NCBI RefSeq assembly: GCF_001468395.1
Contig: NZ_LNSG01000006.1
Span: forward strand, 124,001-188,000
Reading direction: 5' to 3'
Source of the DNA: Sphingopyxis sp. H073
GTDB lineage: Bacteria; Pseudomonadota; Alphaproteobacteria; Sphingomonadales; Sphingomonadaceae
Length of the DNA: 64,000 nt
The notes below the pieces were generated by a model that saw only the letters and a list, made by a program, of their open reading frames with translations, was not told where the DNA came from and did not search any database. This document shows, piece by piece, positions 56,593 to 64,000 of the stretch (positions within the stretch are counted from its first letter, which is position 1; each line of letters begins with the position of its first letter). The translations under genes were made by a program, and so were the position numbers.

Positions 56593-58005
56593 ATGGCGAC
56601 CAAGCCCAAGGAAATCATCGCGCGGATCAAGGACAACGACATCGAATGGGTCGACCTGCGCTTCACCGACCCGAAAGGCAAGTGGCAGCATCTCACCATG
56701 TGCGCCGGCGTGATCGACGAGGACGCGCTCGAAGACGGCCTGATGTTCGACGGTTCCTCGATCGAAGGCTGGAAGGCGATCAACGAGTCGGACATGATCC
56801 TGAAGCCCGATCTCGACGCCGTCTATGACGATCCGTTCTCGGCGACTCCGATGCTGGTGATGTTCTGCGACATCGTCGAGCCGTCGACCGGCGAAGGCTA
56901 CGCCCGCGACCCGCGCACCACTGCCAAAAGGGCTGAGGCCTATGTCGCCTCGACCGGCATCGGCGACACCGTCTATGTCGGCCCCGAAGCCGAATTCTTC
57001 ATGTTCGACGATGTCCGCTTCGAAACCGGCTACAACAAGTCGGGCTTCGAGATCGACGATATCGAACTGCCGACCAACACCGGCCGCGCTTACGAAGGCG
57101 GCAACCTCGGTCACCGTCCGCGCGCCAAGGGCGGCTACTTCCCTGTCGCGCCGGTCGACAGCGCCGTCGACATCCGCGCCGAGATGGTTTCGACGATGCT
57201 GGAAATGGGCCTGCCCTGCGACAAGCACCACCATGAAGTCGCCGCTGCGCAGCACGAGCTTGGCCTGACCTTCGGCAAGCTGACCGAAACCGCCGACCGT
57301 ATGCAGATCTACAAATATGTCGTGCATCAGGTCGCCAACGCCTACGGCAAGACCGCGACCTTCATGCCGAAGCCGATCCGTCAGGACAACGGTTCTGGGA
57401 TGCACACGCACATCTCGATCTGGGAAAAGGGCAAGCCGCTGTTCGCGGGCAACGGCTACGCCGGCCTTTCCGACATGTGCCTCTATTTCATCGGCGGCGT
57501 CATCAAGCACGCCAAGGCGCTCAACGCTTTCACCAACCCGACGACGAACAGCTACAAGCGGCTCGTCCCCGGCTTCGAGGCACCGGTGCTGCTCGCCTAC
57601 TCGTCGCGCAACCGTTCGGCGTCGTGCCGCATTCCCTACGGCGCGGGCGCCAAGGCAAAGCGCGTCGAATTCCGTTTCCCCGACGCGATGGCGAACCCCT
57701 ATCTCTGCTATTCGGCGCTGCTGATGGCGGGCCTCGACGGCATCCAGAACAAGATCCACCCCGGCGACGCGATGGACAAGAACCTCTATGACCTGCCGCC
57801 GGAAGAGCTGGCCGAAGTCCCGACCGTCTGTGGATCGCTTCGCGAAGCGCTCGACAGCCTCGCTGCCGACTATGAGTTCCTGCTGAAGGGCGACGTGTTC
57901 ACCAAGGACCAGATCGACGCCTATATCGAACTCAAGTGGCCCGAAGTTTACAACTTCGAACAGACCCCGAGCCCGGTCGAGTTCGACATGTACTACAGCG
58001 CCTGA
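56593..58005 (+). CDS. glnA: Glutamine synthetase, type I
   Basis: This 470-aa dodecameric enzyme makes glutamine from glutamate and ammonia. It has the GSIb pattern: FDGSSIEGW near residue 52, the ATP-binding [16 protein letters not shown] and the adenylylation site Tyr399 in NLYDLPPEE. It is controlled through P-II and adenylylation. A strong terminator follows. Confidence 0.99.
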   Translation: MATKPKEIIARIKDNDIEWVDLRFTDPKGKWQHLTMCAGVIDEDALEDGLMFDGSSIEGWKAINESDMILKPDLDAVYDDPFSATPMLVMFCDIVEPSTGEGYARDPRTTAKRAEAYVASTGIGDTVYVGPEAEFFMFDDVRFETGYNKSGFEIDDIELPTNTGRAYEGGNLGHRPRAKGGYFPVAPVDSAVDIRAEMVSTMLEMGLPCDKHHHEVAAAQHELGLTFGKLTETADRMQIYKYVVHQVANAYGKTATFMPKPIRQDNGSGMHTHISIWEKGKPLFAGNGYAGLSDMCLYFIGGVIKHAKALNAFTNPTTNSYKRLVPGFEAPVLLAYSSRNRSASCRIPYGAGAKAKRVEFRFPDAMANPYLCYSALLMAGLDGIQNKIHPGDAMDKNLYDLPPEELAEVPTVCGSLREALDSLAADYEFLLKGDVFTKDQIDAYIELKWPEVYNFEQTPSPVEFDMYYSA

Positions 58006-58029
58006 TCGGCAGCGATCAGCGACGCGTAG

Positions 58030-58070
58030 GGGGCGTCCGGTCTGGGGGGACCGGGCGCCCCTTTTATTTT
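58030..58070 (+). terminator. glnA terminator
   Basis: A 13-bp stem (GGGGCGTCCGGTC with GACCGGGCGCCCC, one G-U pair) around a 6-nt loop, followed by TTTTATTTT. The best terminator in the window. Confidence 0.92.
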
Positions 58071-58159
58071 GCGAGCAAAGGGTCAATTGTCCGCCTTTTC
58101 GCATTGACCCTTTCGTAAAACCTCAATGCTAGACGACCCCGGATTTCGGGGGAAATTTC

Positions 58160-58681
58160 ATGTTGCGTAACCTGCTTCTGATCGGTGCCGCGCTGCTACT
58201 CGGCAGTTGCGGCAGGATGGCCGAGCTCGTCAGCCAGACAAAAACCGTCGCCGCGCCGCGCGAGCAGGTGTTCAAGAAGATGTTCGGTACCGACGGCAGC
58301 CAGTTCGACGGAATCCCGCTCGTCACCAACGGCGGGTCGACGCGGCTCTATGAACTGGTCGTCCAGAAGGGCGACCCCGGTTTCGCGCAGATCGCGCCGA
58401 AAGAACGTCCCGATGCGACCAAGGTCAAGCTGGCGGTCGCGATGGAAATCCCGCGCGAGACGCACATCATCTACAGTGTCGACGACGGCGCGATCCAGGC
58501 GGGCCTCAAATTCTCCTTCGAGGAACTGACGCCGGGCCAGACGCGCGTGTCCTTTACCATCGATGAGCTGACCGGGCACGACACCGCGGGGCTTTCGGTC
58601 AACACGTTGAAGCTCCACGCGCTCGGCCGCGATGCGCTGAACAAGCTCGACGATTTCGAAGAGGTAAAGGAACCCGCTTAA
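58160..58681 (+). CDS. Putative lipoprotein, 173 aa
   Basis: A lipobox LLGSC follows MLRNLLLIGAALL. The mature part is a beta-rich domain (LKFSFEELTPGQTRVSFTIDELTGHD) resembling START/SRPBCC-type or polyketide-cyclase folds, which I cannot confirm. It may be periplasmic and membrane-anchored. Stands alone between glnA and the sugar dehydrogenase. Confidence 0.7.
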   Translation: MLRNLLLIGAALLLGSCGRMAELVSQTKTVAAPREQVFKKMFGTDGSQFDGIPLVTNGGSTRLYELVVQKGDPGFAQIAPKERPDATKVKLAVAMEIPRETHIIYSVDDGAIQAGLKFSFEELTPGQTRVSFTIDELTGHDTAGLSVNTLKLHALGRDALNKLDDFEEVKEPA

Positions 58682-58761
58682 CGCCGCGCGTCTTTGCCGG
58701 TTGCGACGCCCGCCCGCCGATGGCAGATTGCCGGCGGGGGCGGATCGCAAAGGGCATTGAT

Positions 58762-60231
58762 ATGCGAACGCGCCTGTTTTTCATCACCGCGCCCCTCCTT
58801 CTCGCCTCCTGCGGCGGCGGAAGCGGCGGTGGCAGCACCCCGCCGCCGGCCAACAACGCACCGCCCAGCTTCACGTCGGCGCAAACCGCCAGCGTCACCG
58901 AAAACACGACCGCCGTCTATCAGGCCGCCGCGAGCGACCCCGACGGCAATCCGCTGACCTTCACGATCGACGGCGGCGCCGACGCGGCGCTCTTTTCGAT
59001 CACCTCGGCGGGGGCGCTGCGCTTCAACACCGCGCCCGATTACGACCTGCCCGGCGACGCCAATGGCGACAATGTCTATGCGGTGACGCTCCGCGTCAGC
59101 GACGGCAGCGCCAGCGCCACCCAGCCCGTGAATATCACGGTGACCAACAGCCGCGAGGGCCTATCGGTTGTACGCGTCGGCACCGGCTTCAGCCAGCCGC
59201 TCTATGTCGCGCCGATCCCCGGCAGCACCAATGTCTATGTCGTCGAGAAGGGAGGCGACGTCTATCGCTTCGATCCCGCGAACGGCAGCCGCACGCGCGT
59301 GCTCGACATCACCGACATTTCGACGAGCGGCGAGCGCGGGCTGCTCGGTCTCGCCGCCTATCCCGACCATGCGACGTCGCAGCGGCTGCTGGCAGTCGCG
59401 ACCGCCGCCGACGGCACGGTGCAGGTTCGCCGCTACACGCTGGGGCAGCCCAACAGCTCGACCAGCTACGATACAGTGCTGAGCGTGCCGCATCCCGGCG
59501 CCGACAACCACAACGGCGGCTGGATCGGCTTCGGCCCCGACGGCCTCGTCTATGTCGGCATCGGCGACGGCGGGGGCGGCGGCGACCCCGGCAACAATGC
59601 GCAAAACACCAACATCCGCCTCGGCAAGATATTGCGTTTCACCGTCGGCGCGAACGGCAGCAGCTATGCTCCCGCGCCGGGCAACCCGTTCCTTTCGGGC
59701 GGCGGCGATCCCTATGTCTATGCCTATGGCCTCCGCAATCCGTTTCGCGCCTCGTTCAACGGCTCGACGCTCGTCATCGGCGATGTCGGCCAGGGCGCGG
59801 TCGAGGAAGTCGACCTCGTCACCACGACCCAGCCCGGCCTCAACTTCGGCTGGCGCTTCAAGGAGGGGACGCAGACCTTTTCGGGCACGCCGCCCGGCGG
59901 CCTGAGCGATCCGGTCGTCGAATACGGTCATGGCAGCGGGCCGCGGCAAGGCAATTCGATCACCGGCGGCTATGTCTATCGCGGGCCCGTGGCCTCGCTG
60001 CAGGGCCAATATGTCTTCGCCGACTTCGTCTCGGGAAATATCTGGTCTATCCCCTTCTCCAGCTTAGTGGCGGGTCAAACGCTTCCCTCATCGCGCCTCG
60101 CCCGGCGCAACGAGGATTTCGCACCCGATGCCGGAACACTCAGTTCGATCGCCTCGTTCGGCGAGGACAGCGCGGGCAATCTGTTCATCGTCAGCATCGG
60201 CGGGGACATCTTCATGGTCCGGCCCGGCTGA
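58762..60231 (+). CDS. PQQ-dependent sugar dehydrogenase with N-terminal cadherin-like domain
   Basis: This 489-aa lipoprotein (lipobox LLASC) has a cadherin-like segment (NAPPSFTSAQTASVTENTT, YAVTLRVSDGSASATQPVNITV) at residues 35-130. It then has a soluble glucose/sorbosone dehydrogenase propeller: VPHPGADNHNGGWIGFGPDG, with the catalytic His, and YVGIGDGGGGGDPGNNAQN, with the calcium/PQQ loop. The fusion of a cadherin domain to GSDH is less common. Substrate is likely an aldose. Confidence 0.88.
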   Translation: MRTRLFFITAPLLLASCGGGSGGGSTPPPANNAPPSFTSAQTASVTENTTAVYQAAASDPDGNPLTFTIDGGADAALFSITSAGALRFNTAPDYDLPGDANGDNVYAVTLRVSDGSASATQPVNITVTNSREGLSVVRVGTGFSQPLYVAPIPGSTNVYVVEKGGDVYRFDPANGSRTRVLDITDISTSGERGLLGLAAYPDHATSQRLLAVATAADGTVQVRRYTLGQPNSSTSYDTVLSVPHPGADNHNGGWIGFGPDGLVYVGIGDGGGGGDPGNNAQNTNIRLGKILRFTVGANGSSYAPAPGNPFLSGGGDPYVYAYGLRNPFRASFNGSTLVIGDVGQGAVEEVDLVTTTQPGLNFGWRFKEGTQTFSGTPPGGLSDPVVEYGHGSGPRQGNSITGGYVYRGPVASLQGQYVFADFVSGNIWSIPFSSLVAGQTLPSSRLARRNEDFAPDAGTLSSIASFGEDSAGNLFIVSIGGDIFMVRPG

Positions 60232-60286
60232 CCGCTTGCGGCGGGGCGTTGTACCAGCCACAAGGGGACGTCCAGAGGAGTCCCCC

Positions 60287-61597
60287 ATGAAATCATTGCC
60301 TTTCGCTGTTCTCGTCGCCGTGCAGCTCGCCTTGGCGCCCGCTGCGCAGGCGAAGCTTAGCCCGGCGGAGGCAAAGATGGCGAAGACCGTCGAGGCCGAG
60401 CAAGGCCGCGGCCTCGCGTTGCTCGAGAAGCTCGTGAACCAGAACAGCGGCTCGCAGAATCTGGAAGGCGTCGAAAAGGTCGGGGCGATGATGCGCGCCG
60501 AACTCGAACCGCTCGGTTTCAAGGTCGAATGGAAGGACATGCGCGACACCGGCCGCGCCGGCCATCTGATCGCGACGCACGTCGGCAAACCGGGGGCCAA
60601 GCGCCTGCTGCTGATCGCGCACCTCGACACGGTGTTCGAACCCGACTCACCCTTCCAGTCATTTACCCGCCAGGGCGATATGGGCGAGGGCCCCGGCGCG
60701 GGCGACGACAAGGGCGGGATGGTCGTCGTCATTGCTGCGCTGCGCGCGATGCAGGCGGCGGGAACGCTGAAGAATGCCAATATCGAATTCCACATGACCG
60801 GCGACGAGGAAGACTCGGGCAGTCCGATCGAAAAGGCGCGCGCCGACCTGATCGCCGCGGGCAAGCGCGCCGACGTTGCGCTCGATTTCGAAGGCCTTGT
60901 GCGGGTCAATGGCGCCGATATGGGATCGGTCGCGCGCCGCTCGTCGGACAGCTGGACTGTGACCGCGACCGGTAAGGCAAGTCACAGTTCGGGCATCTTC
61001 AGCGCCGCCGCGGGCGACGGTGCCATCTATGAACTGACGCGCATCCTCCACCGCTTCCGCACCGAGCTGCCCGAGCCGAACCTGACCTTCAACGTCGGGC
61101 TGATCGCCGGCGGACAGCAGGCCGATCTCGATGCGGGCGGCATTCGCGCGAGCGTCAGCGGCAAGACGAACATCATCGCCGGAACCGCGGTCGCGCGCGG
61201 CGACCTGCGCGCGCTGTCACCCGAGCAGATCGAGCGCGTGAAAGCGAAAATGACCGCGATCGTCGCCGACCATGCCCCCGGCACCGACGCGAAGATCAGC
61301 TTCGACCCCGGCGGCTATCCGCCGATGGCGCCGACCGAGGGCAATAAGGCCCTGCTCGCAAAGCTCAACGGCGTGAACCGCGACCTCGGCCTCGCCGAAA
61401 TGGCGCCGCTCGATCCGTTGAAGCGCGGCGCGGGCGATATCAGCTTCGTCGCTGCCGACGTCGATGGCCTCGCGGGACTCGGCCCGTACAGCACCGGCGA
61501 CCATGCGCCCGGCGAGGCGGTCGATATCCCCAGCATTTCGCGGCAGGCGACCCGCGCTGCCATCCTGATGTCACGCCTTTCTGCTGAAAAGCGCTGA
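60287..61597 (+). CDS. M20-family metallopeptidase, exported
   Basis: This 436-aa protein has a signal peptide (MKSLPFAVLVAVQLALAPAAQA). Zinc ligands include the His in AHLDTVFE, Asp in GAGDDKGG, Glu pair in TGDEEDSG and the C-terminal His in GDHAPGEAVDIP. This fits the carboxypeptidase G2/ArgE-like group. The ATG at 60287 has AGAGGAG upstream. Likely a periplasmic dipeptidase or glutamate carboxypeptidase; the substrate is uncertain. Confidence 0.9.
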   Translation: MKSLPFAVLVAVQLALAPAAQAKLSPAEAKMAKTVEAEQGRGLALLEKLVNQNSGSQNLEGVEKVGAMMRAELEPLGFKVEWKDMRDTGRAGHLIATHVGKPGAKRLLLIAHLDTVFEPDSPFQSFTRQGDMGEGPGAGDDKGGMVVVIAALRAMQAAGTLKNANIEFHMTGDEEDSGSPIEKARADLIAAGKRADVALDFEGLVRVNGADMGSVARRSSDSWTVTATGKASHSSGIFSAAAGDGAIYELTRILHRFRTELPEPNLTFNVGLIAGGQQADLDAGGIRASVSGKTNIIAGTAVARGDLRALSPEQIERVKAKMTAIVADHAPGTDAKISFDPGGYPPMAPTEGNKALLAKLNGVNRDLGLAEMAPLDPLKRGAGDISFVAADVDGLAGLGPYSTGDHAPGEAVDIPSISRQATRAAILMSRLSAEKR

Positions 61598-61655
61598 ACG
61601 GCAGCAATTGGCAGTTGGCCTTTTCTTGATTCATCCGCCACAGTGATTAGGTAGC

Positions 61656-61670
61656 AATCCGAGACGGATT
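61656..61670. promoter_or_regulatory. Short inverted repeat upstream of aldehyde dehydrogenase
   Basis: AATCCG-AGA-CGGATT is a perfect 6-bp inverted repeat 22 bp before the start. A weak operator candidate. Confidence 0.3.
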
Positions 61671-61692
61671 CACCGCGATTGGGAGAATGACG

Positions 61693-63129
61693 ATGAGCGA
61701 CACCGAAACCCACCTGAAACAGCACTACATCGGCGGCCGCTGGGTCGATTCGAAGGGCGGCAAGCTCCACGACGTCATCAACCCCGCGACCGAAGAAACG
61801 GCCTCGACCGTCGTACTCGGCACCGCCGCCGACGTTGACGACGCGGTGGCCGCGGCGAAGGAAGCCTTCAAGACATTCTCGCAGACGACGCGCGAGGAAC
61901 GCCTCGATCTGCTGAACCGCATCGTCGAGGAATATAAGAAACGCGGCGCCGATCTCGCCAAGTCGATGGCGAGCGAAATGGGCGCCCCCGTCAGCTTCGC
62001 CAGCACTGCCCAGGTCGGCGCCGGCATCGGCGGCTTCCTCGGCACGATCGCCGCACTCAAGGATTTCAGCTTCACCGAAAAATATGCCGCGGGGGTCATC
62101 GCCTACGAGCCGATCGGCGTCGTCGGCATGATCACGCCCTGGAACTGGCCGCTCAACCAGATCGCGCTCAAGGTCGCGCCGGCGCTCGCCGCGGGCAACA
62201 CGATGGTCCTGAAGCCATCGGAAGAATGCCCCGGTAACGCGGTGATCTTCGCCGAGATCCTCGAAGCCGCGGGCGTCCCCGCCGGCGTGTTCAACCTGGT
62301 GCAGGGTGACGGCCCGACCGTCGGCAACGCGATCAGCGCGCATCCCGGCATCGAAATGGTCAGCTTCACCGGATCGACCCGCGCCGGCATCCTCGTCGCC
62401 AAGGCGGCGGCCGACACGGTCAAGCGCGTCCATCAGGAACTCGGTGGCAAATCGCCCAACATCGTCCTGCCCGACGCCGACCTGCAAGCCGTGCTGCCGC
62501 CGACGGTGCAGGGCGTGCTCGTCAACACCGGGCAGAGCTGCATCGCGCCGACGCGCATCCTGGTCCAGAAGGAGCGCGAGGCCGAGGCGGTCGGCGTGAT
62601 CAAGGCGATGTTCGACGGGACGCAGGTCGGCGACCCGATGAGCGAGGGCGGCCACATCGGCCCCGTCGTCAACAAGGCGCAGTTCGACAAGATCCAGGGC
62701 CTGATCCAGTCGGCGATCGACGAGGGCGCGACGCTGGAAACCGGCGGCACCGGCCTGCCAAGCAACGTCAACCGCGGCTATTATATCAAGCCGACGGTCT
62801 TCTCGGGCGTTACGCCCGACATGCGCATCGCGAAGGAAGAGGTGTTCGGCCCGGTCGCGACGATCATGGCCTATGACACGCTGGACGAAGCGGTCGAGAT
62901 CGCCAACGACACCGAATATGGCCTGTCGGCGGTCGTCTCTGGCGACCCCGCCAAGGCGGCCGAAGTCGCGCCGAAGCTGCGCGCCGGCATGGTCGCGGTG
63001 AACGCCTGGGGCCCCGGCCCGGGCGCGGCGTTCGGCGGCTACAAGGCGTCGGGCAACGGCCGCGAGGGCGGCGTGTTCGGCCTCAAGGATTTCATGGAAG
63101 TGAAGTCGATCAGCGGCATTCCGGCGTAA
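61693..63129 (+). CDS. Aldehyde dehydrogenase family protein
   Basis: This 478-aa NAD(P)+ enzyme has the catalytic Cys283 in GQSCIAPTRI and the general-base Glu in QELGGKSPN. The Rossmann loop is FTGSTRAG. The Met at 61693 (MSDTETHLK) has GGGAG at proper spacing; the ATG two codons earlier is too close. Substrate unknown. It could oxidise the aldehyde made by the PQQ dehydrogenases nearby, but this is only a guess. Confidence 0.93.
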   Translation: MSDTETHLKQHYIGGRWVDSKGGKLHDVINPATEETASTVVLGTAADVDDAVAAAKEAFKTFSQTTREERLDLLNRIVEEYKKRGADLAKSMASEMGAPVSFASTAQVGAGIGGFLGTIAALKDFSFTEKYAAGVIAYEPIGVVGMITPWNWPLNQIALKVAPALAAGNTMVLKPSEECPGNAVIFAEILEAAGVPAGVFNLVQGDGPTVGNAISAHPGIEMVSFTGSTRAGILVAKAAADTVKRVHQELGGKSPNIVLPDADLQAVLPPTVQGVLVNTGQSCIAPTRILVQKEREAEAVGVIKAMFDGTQVGDPMSEGGHIGPVVNKAQFDKIQGLIQSAIDEGATLETGGTGLPSNVNRGYYIKPTVFSGVTPDMRIAKEEVFGPVATIMAYDTLDEAVEIANDTEYGLSAVVSGDPAKAAEVAPKLRAGMVAVNAWGPGPGAAFGGYKASGNGREGGVFGLKDFMEVKSISGIPA

Positions 63130-63132
63130 GAC

Positions 63133-63276
63133 AAAGATCCTCCCTGTGGCCGAAGGCCATGGGGAGGGGGACCGCCGCGAAGCGGTGGTGGAGGGGCGGC
63201 AACGATAGTGTCATCAGCCCCTCCGTCAGCGCTGCGCGCTGCCACCTCCCCATCGCTTCGCGACAGGGAGGATCGA
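63133..63276. repeat. Family B intergenic repeat
   Basis: Contains ACCGCCGCGAAGCGGTGGTG, CCCTCCGTCAGCGCTGCGCG and the outer GATCCTCCC/GGGAGGATC ends, which can pair. Opposite orientation of shared blocks compared with 26724-26867. Confidence 0.8.
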
Positions 63277-63279
63277 AAG

Positions 63280-63305
63280 CCCCTTCACCTCGGGAGGGGT
63301 TTTTC
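63280..63305 (+). terminator. Rho-independent terminator of the aldehyde dehydrogenase gene
   Basis: CCCCTTC pairs with GGAGGGG (one G-U pair) around ACCTCG, followed by TTTTTC. Confidence 0.8.
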
Positions 63306-63335
63306 TTTGTGCGAGGGAGGGCTAAGCGCATCCCC

Positions 63336-64000
63336 ATGACCACCCGCTCACCGCTCGCTCCCGCCGCCTTCCCCGCCCTCCCCGACATCGCCGGGGTCAC
63401 GCGCCGCGTCGCGCGCGCGCAGTACAAGAACTGGGATCGCTGCGACCTCACCTATGTCGAGCTCGCAGCGGGCACCACGGTCGCGGGCGTCTTCACGCGC
63501 AATGTCTGCTGCTCGTCCGAAGTCGAACTCGGCCGCGAACAGGTCAAAGGTGGCAAGGGCCGTGCGCTGATCGTCAACGCGGGCAACAGCAACGCCTTCA
63601 CCGGCTATCGGGGGCGCGAGGCGGTCGAGCAGATCATGGCGCAGGTCGCGGGCCATCTCGGCTGCGACGCCAGCGAAGTTTTCGTCAGTTCGACCGGCGT
63701 GATCGGTGTGCCGCTGCCCAAGGACAAGGCGCGTGCCGGGGTTGCAGCCGCGCTCACCGCCCAGCCCTGCTCGTGGGAGGCCGCCGCCGAAACGATCTGC
63801 ACCACCGACACCTTCGCCAAGGGTTCGGCAGCGAGCGCGATCGTCGGCGGCACGACCGTCCACGTAGCGGGCATCGTCAAGGGATCGGGGATGATCGCGC
63901 CCGACATGGCAACGATGCTCGGCTATATCTTCACCGATGCCGCGGTCGCGCCCGCGCTGTTGCAGGACATGCTCGGTGAGGCGACCGGCGGCAGCTTCAA
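63336..64000 (+). CDS. argJ: Bifunctional glutamate N-acetyltransferase / amino-acid acetyltransferase ArgJ (partial)
   Basis: The first 221 residues are present; the gene runs past the right edge. It cycles acetyl groups between ornithine and glutamate in arginine synthesis. The autocleavage site is the Thr in IAPDMATMLGY, which becomes the nucleophile of the beta chain. VNAGNSNAFTGYRG and VFVSSTGVIGVPLP are typical. The start ATG at 63336 is preceded by weak sequence. Only the alpha chain and the first residues of the beta chain are visible. Confidence 0.95.
   Translation, partial: MTTRSPLAPAAFPALPDIAGVTRRVARAQYKNWDRCDLTYVELAAGTTVAGVFTRNVCCSSEVELGREQVKGGKGRALIVNAGNSNAFTGYRGREAVEQIMAQVAGHLGCDASEVFVSSTGVIGVPLPKDKARAGVAAALTAQPCSWEAAAETICTTDTFAKGSAASAIVGGTTVHVAGIVKGSGMIAPDMATMLGYIFTDAAVAPALLQDMLGEATGGSF

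Overview
The window is high-G+C alphaproteobacterial chromosome that reads as a sphingomonad, most likely Sphingopyxis or a near relative. The evidence is a serine palmitoyltransferase gene next to its own acyl carrier protein, a PhoK-type alkaline phosphatase, a TrcR (DUF1013) cell-cycle regulator, a DUF1192 protein, a CIRCE-controlled groESL operon and a methionine synthase split into two genes under a SahR-type regulator. No rRNA, CRISPR array or complete prophage is visible.

The first ~10.35 kb is a genomic island. A tyrosine recombinase (8163-10241) sits beside the 3' end of a tRNA-Gln(TTG) gene (10355-10429), the usual arrangement for tRNA-targeted integration. The cargo is visibly less G+C-rich than the rest and looks like a defence island. 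It holds a translationally coupled three-gene set: a SIR2-like NAD-binding protein, a small middle component and a zinc-hook SMC/Rad50-like ATPase. This matches the Lamassu / ABC-three-component architecture. Downstream on the same strand lies a second coupled pair, an uncharacterised 248-aa protein and a PIN-domain nuclease. A divergent small protein has a HEPN-like R-x4-H motif. A truncated TetR-like gene is cut by the left edge. This island is the best candidate for an incompletely described system.

From 10.4 kb on, the sequence is core chromosome. Amino acid metabolism comprises ilvE with a divergent MarR regulator, proC, and the operon sahR-metF-metH(N)-metH(C) with a palindromic operator. 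Envelope and redox genes are phoK, dsbD, tlyA, tspO, ubiK and a secreted beta-helix protein. Two paralogous Ala-rich lipoproteins, a DJ-1/PfpI protein, glutaminyl cyclase and groESL follow. A lipid block contains acp and spt, a DUF5706 membrane protein, a hybrid histidine kinase, a Tam41-like nucleotidyltransferase, a lipid kinase and lptFG.

The right third has a short accessory patch of small genes (43.0-43.9 kb), trcR with an MBL-fold hydrolase, a GST, a quinone oxidoreductase, a cation/proton antiporter, clpA, map, a lipoprotein-type PQQ alcohol dehydrogenase behind a perfect 18-bp palindrome, glnB-glnA behind a sigma-54-like promoter, a PQQ sugar dehydrogenase, an M20 peptidase, an aldehyde dehydrogenase and the start of argJ. 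Three families of dispersed intergenic repeats, many forming long hairpins, lie throughout the core part.
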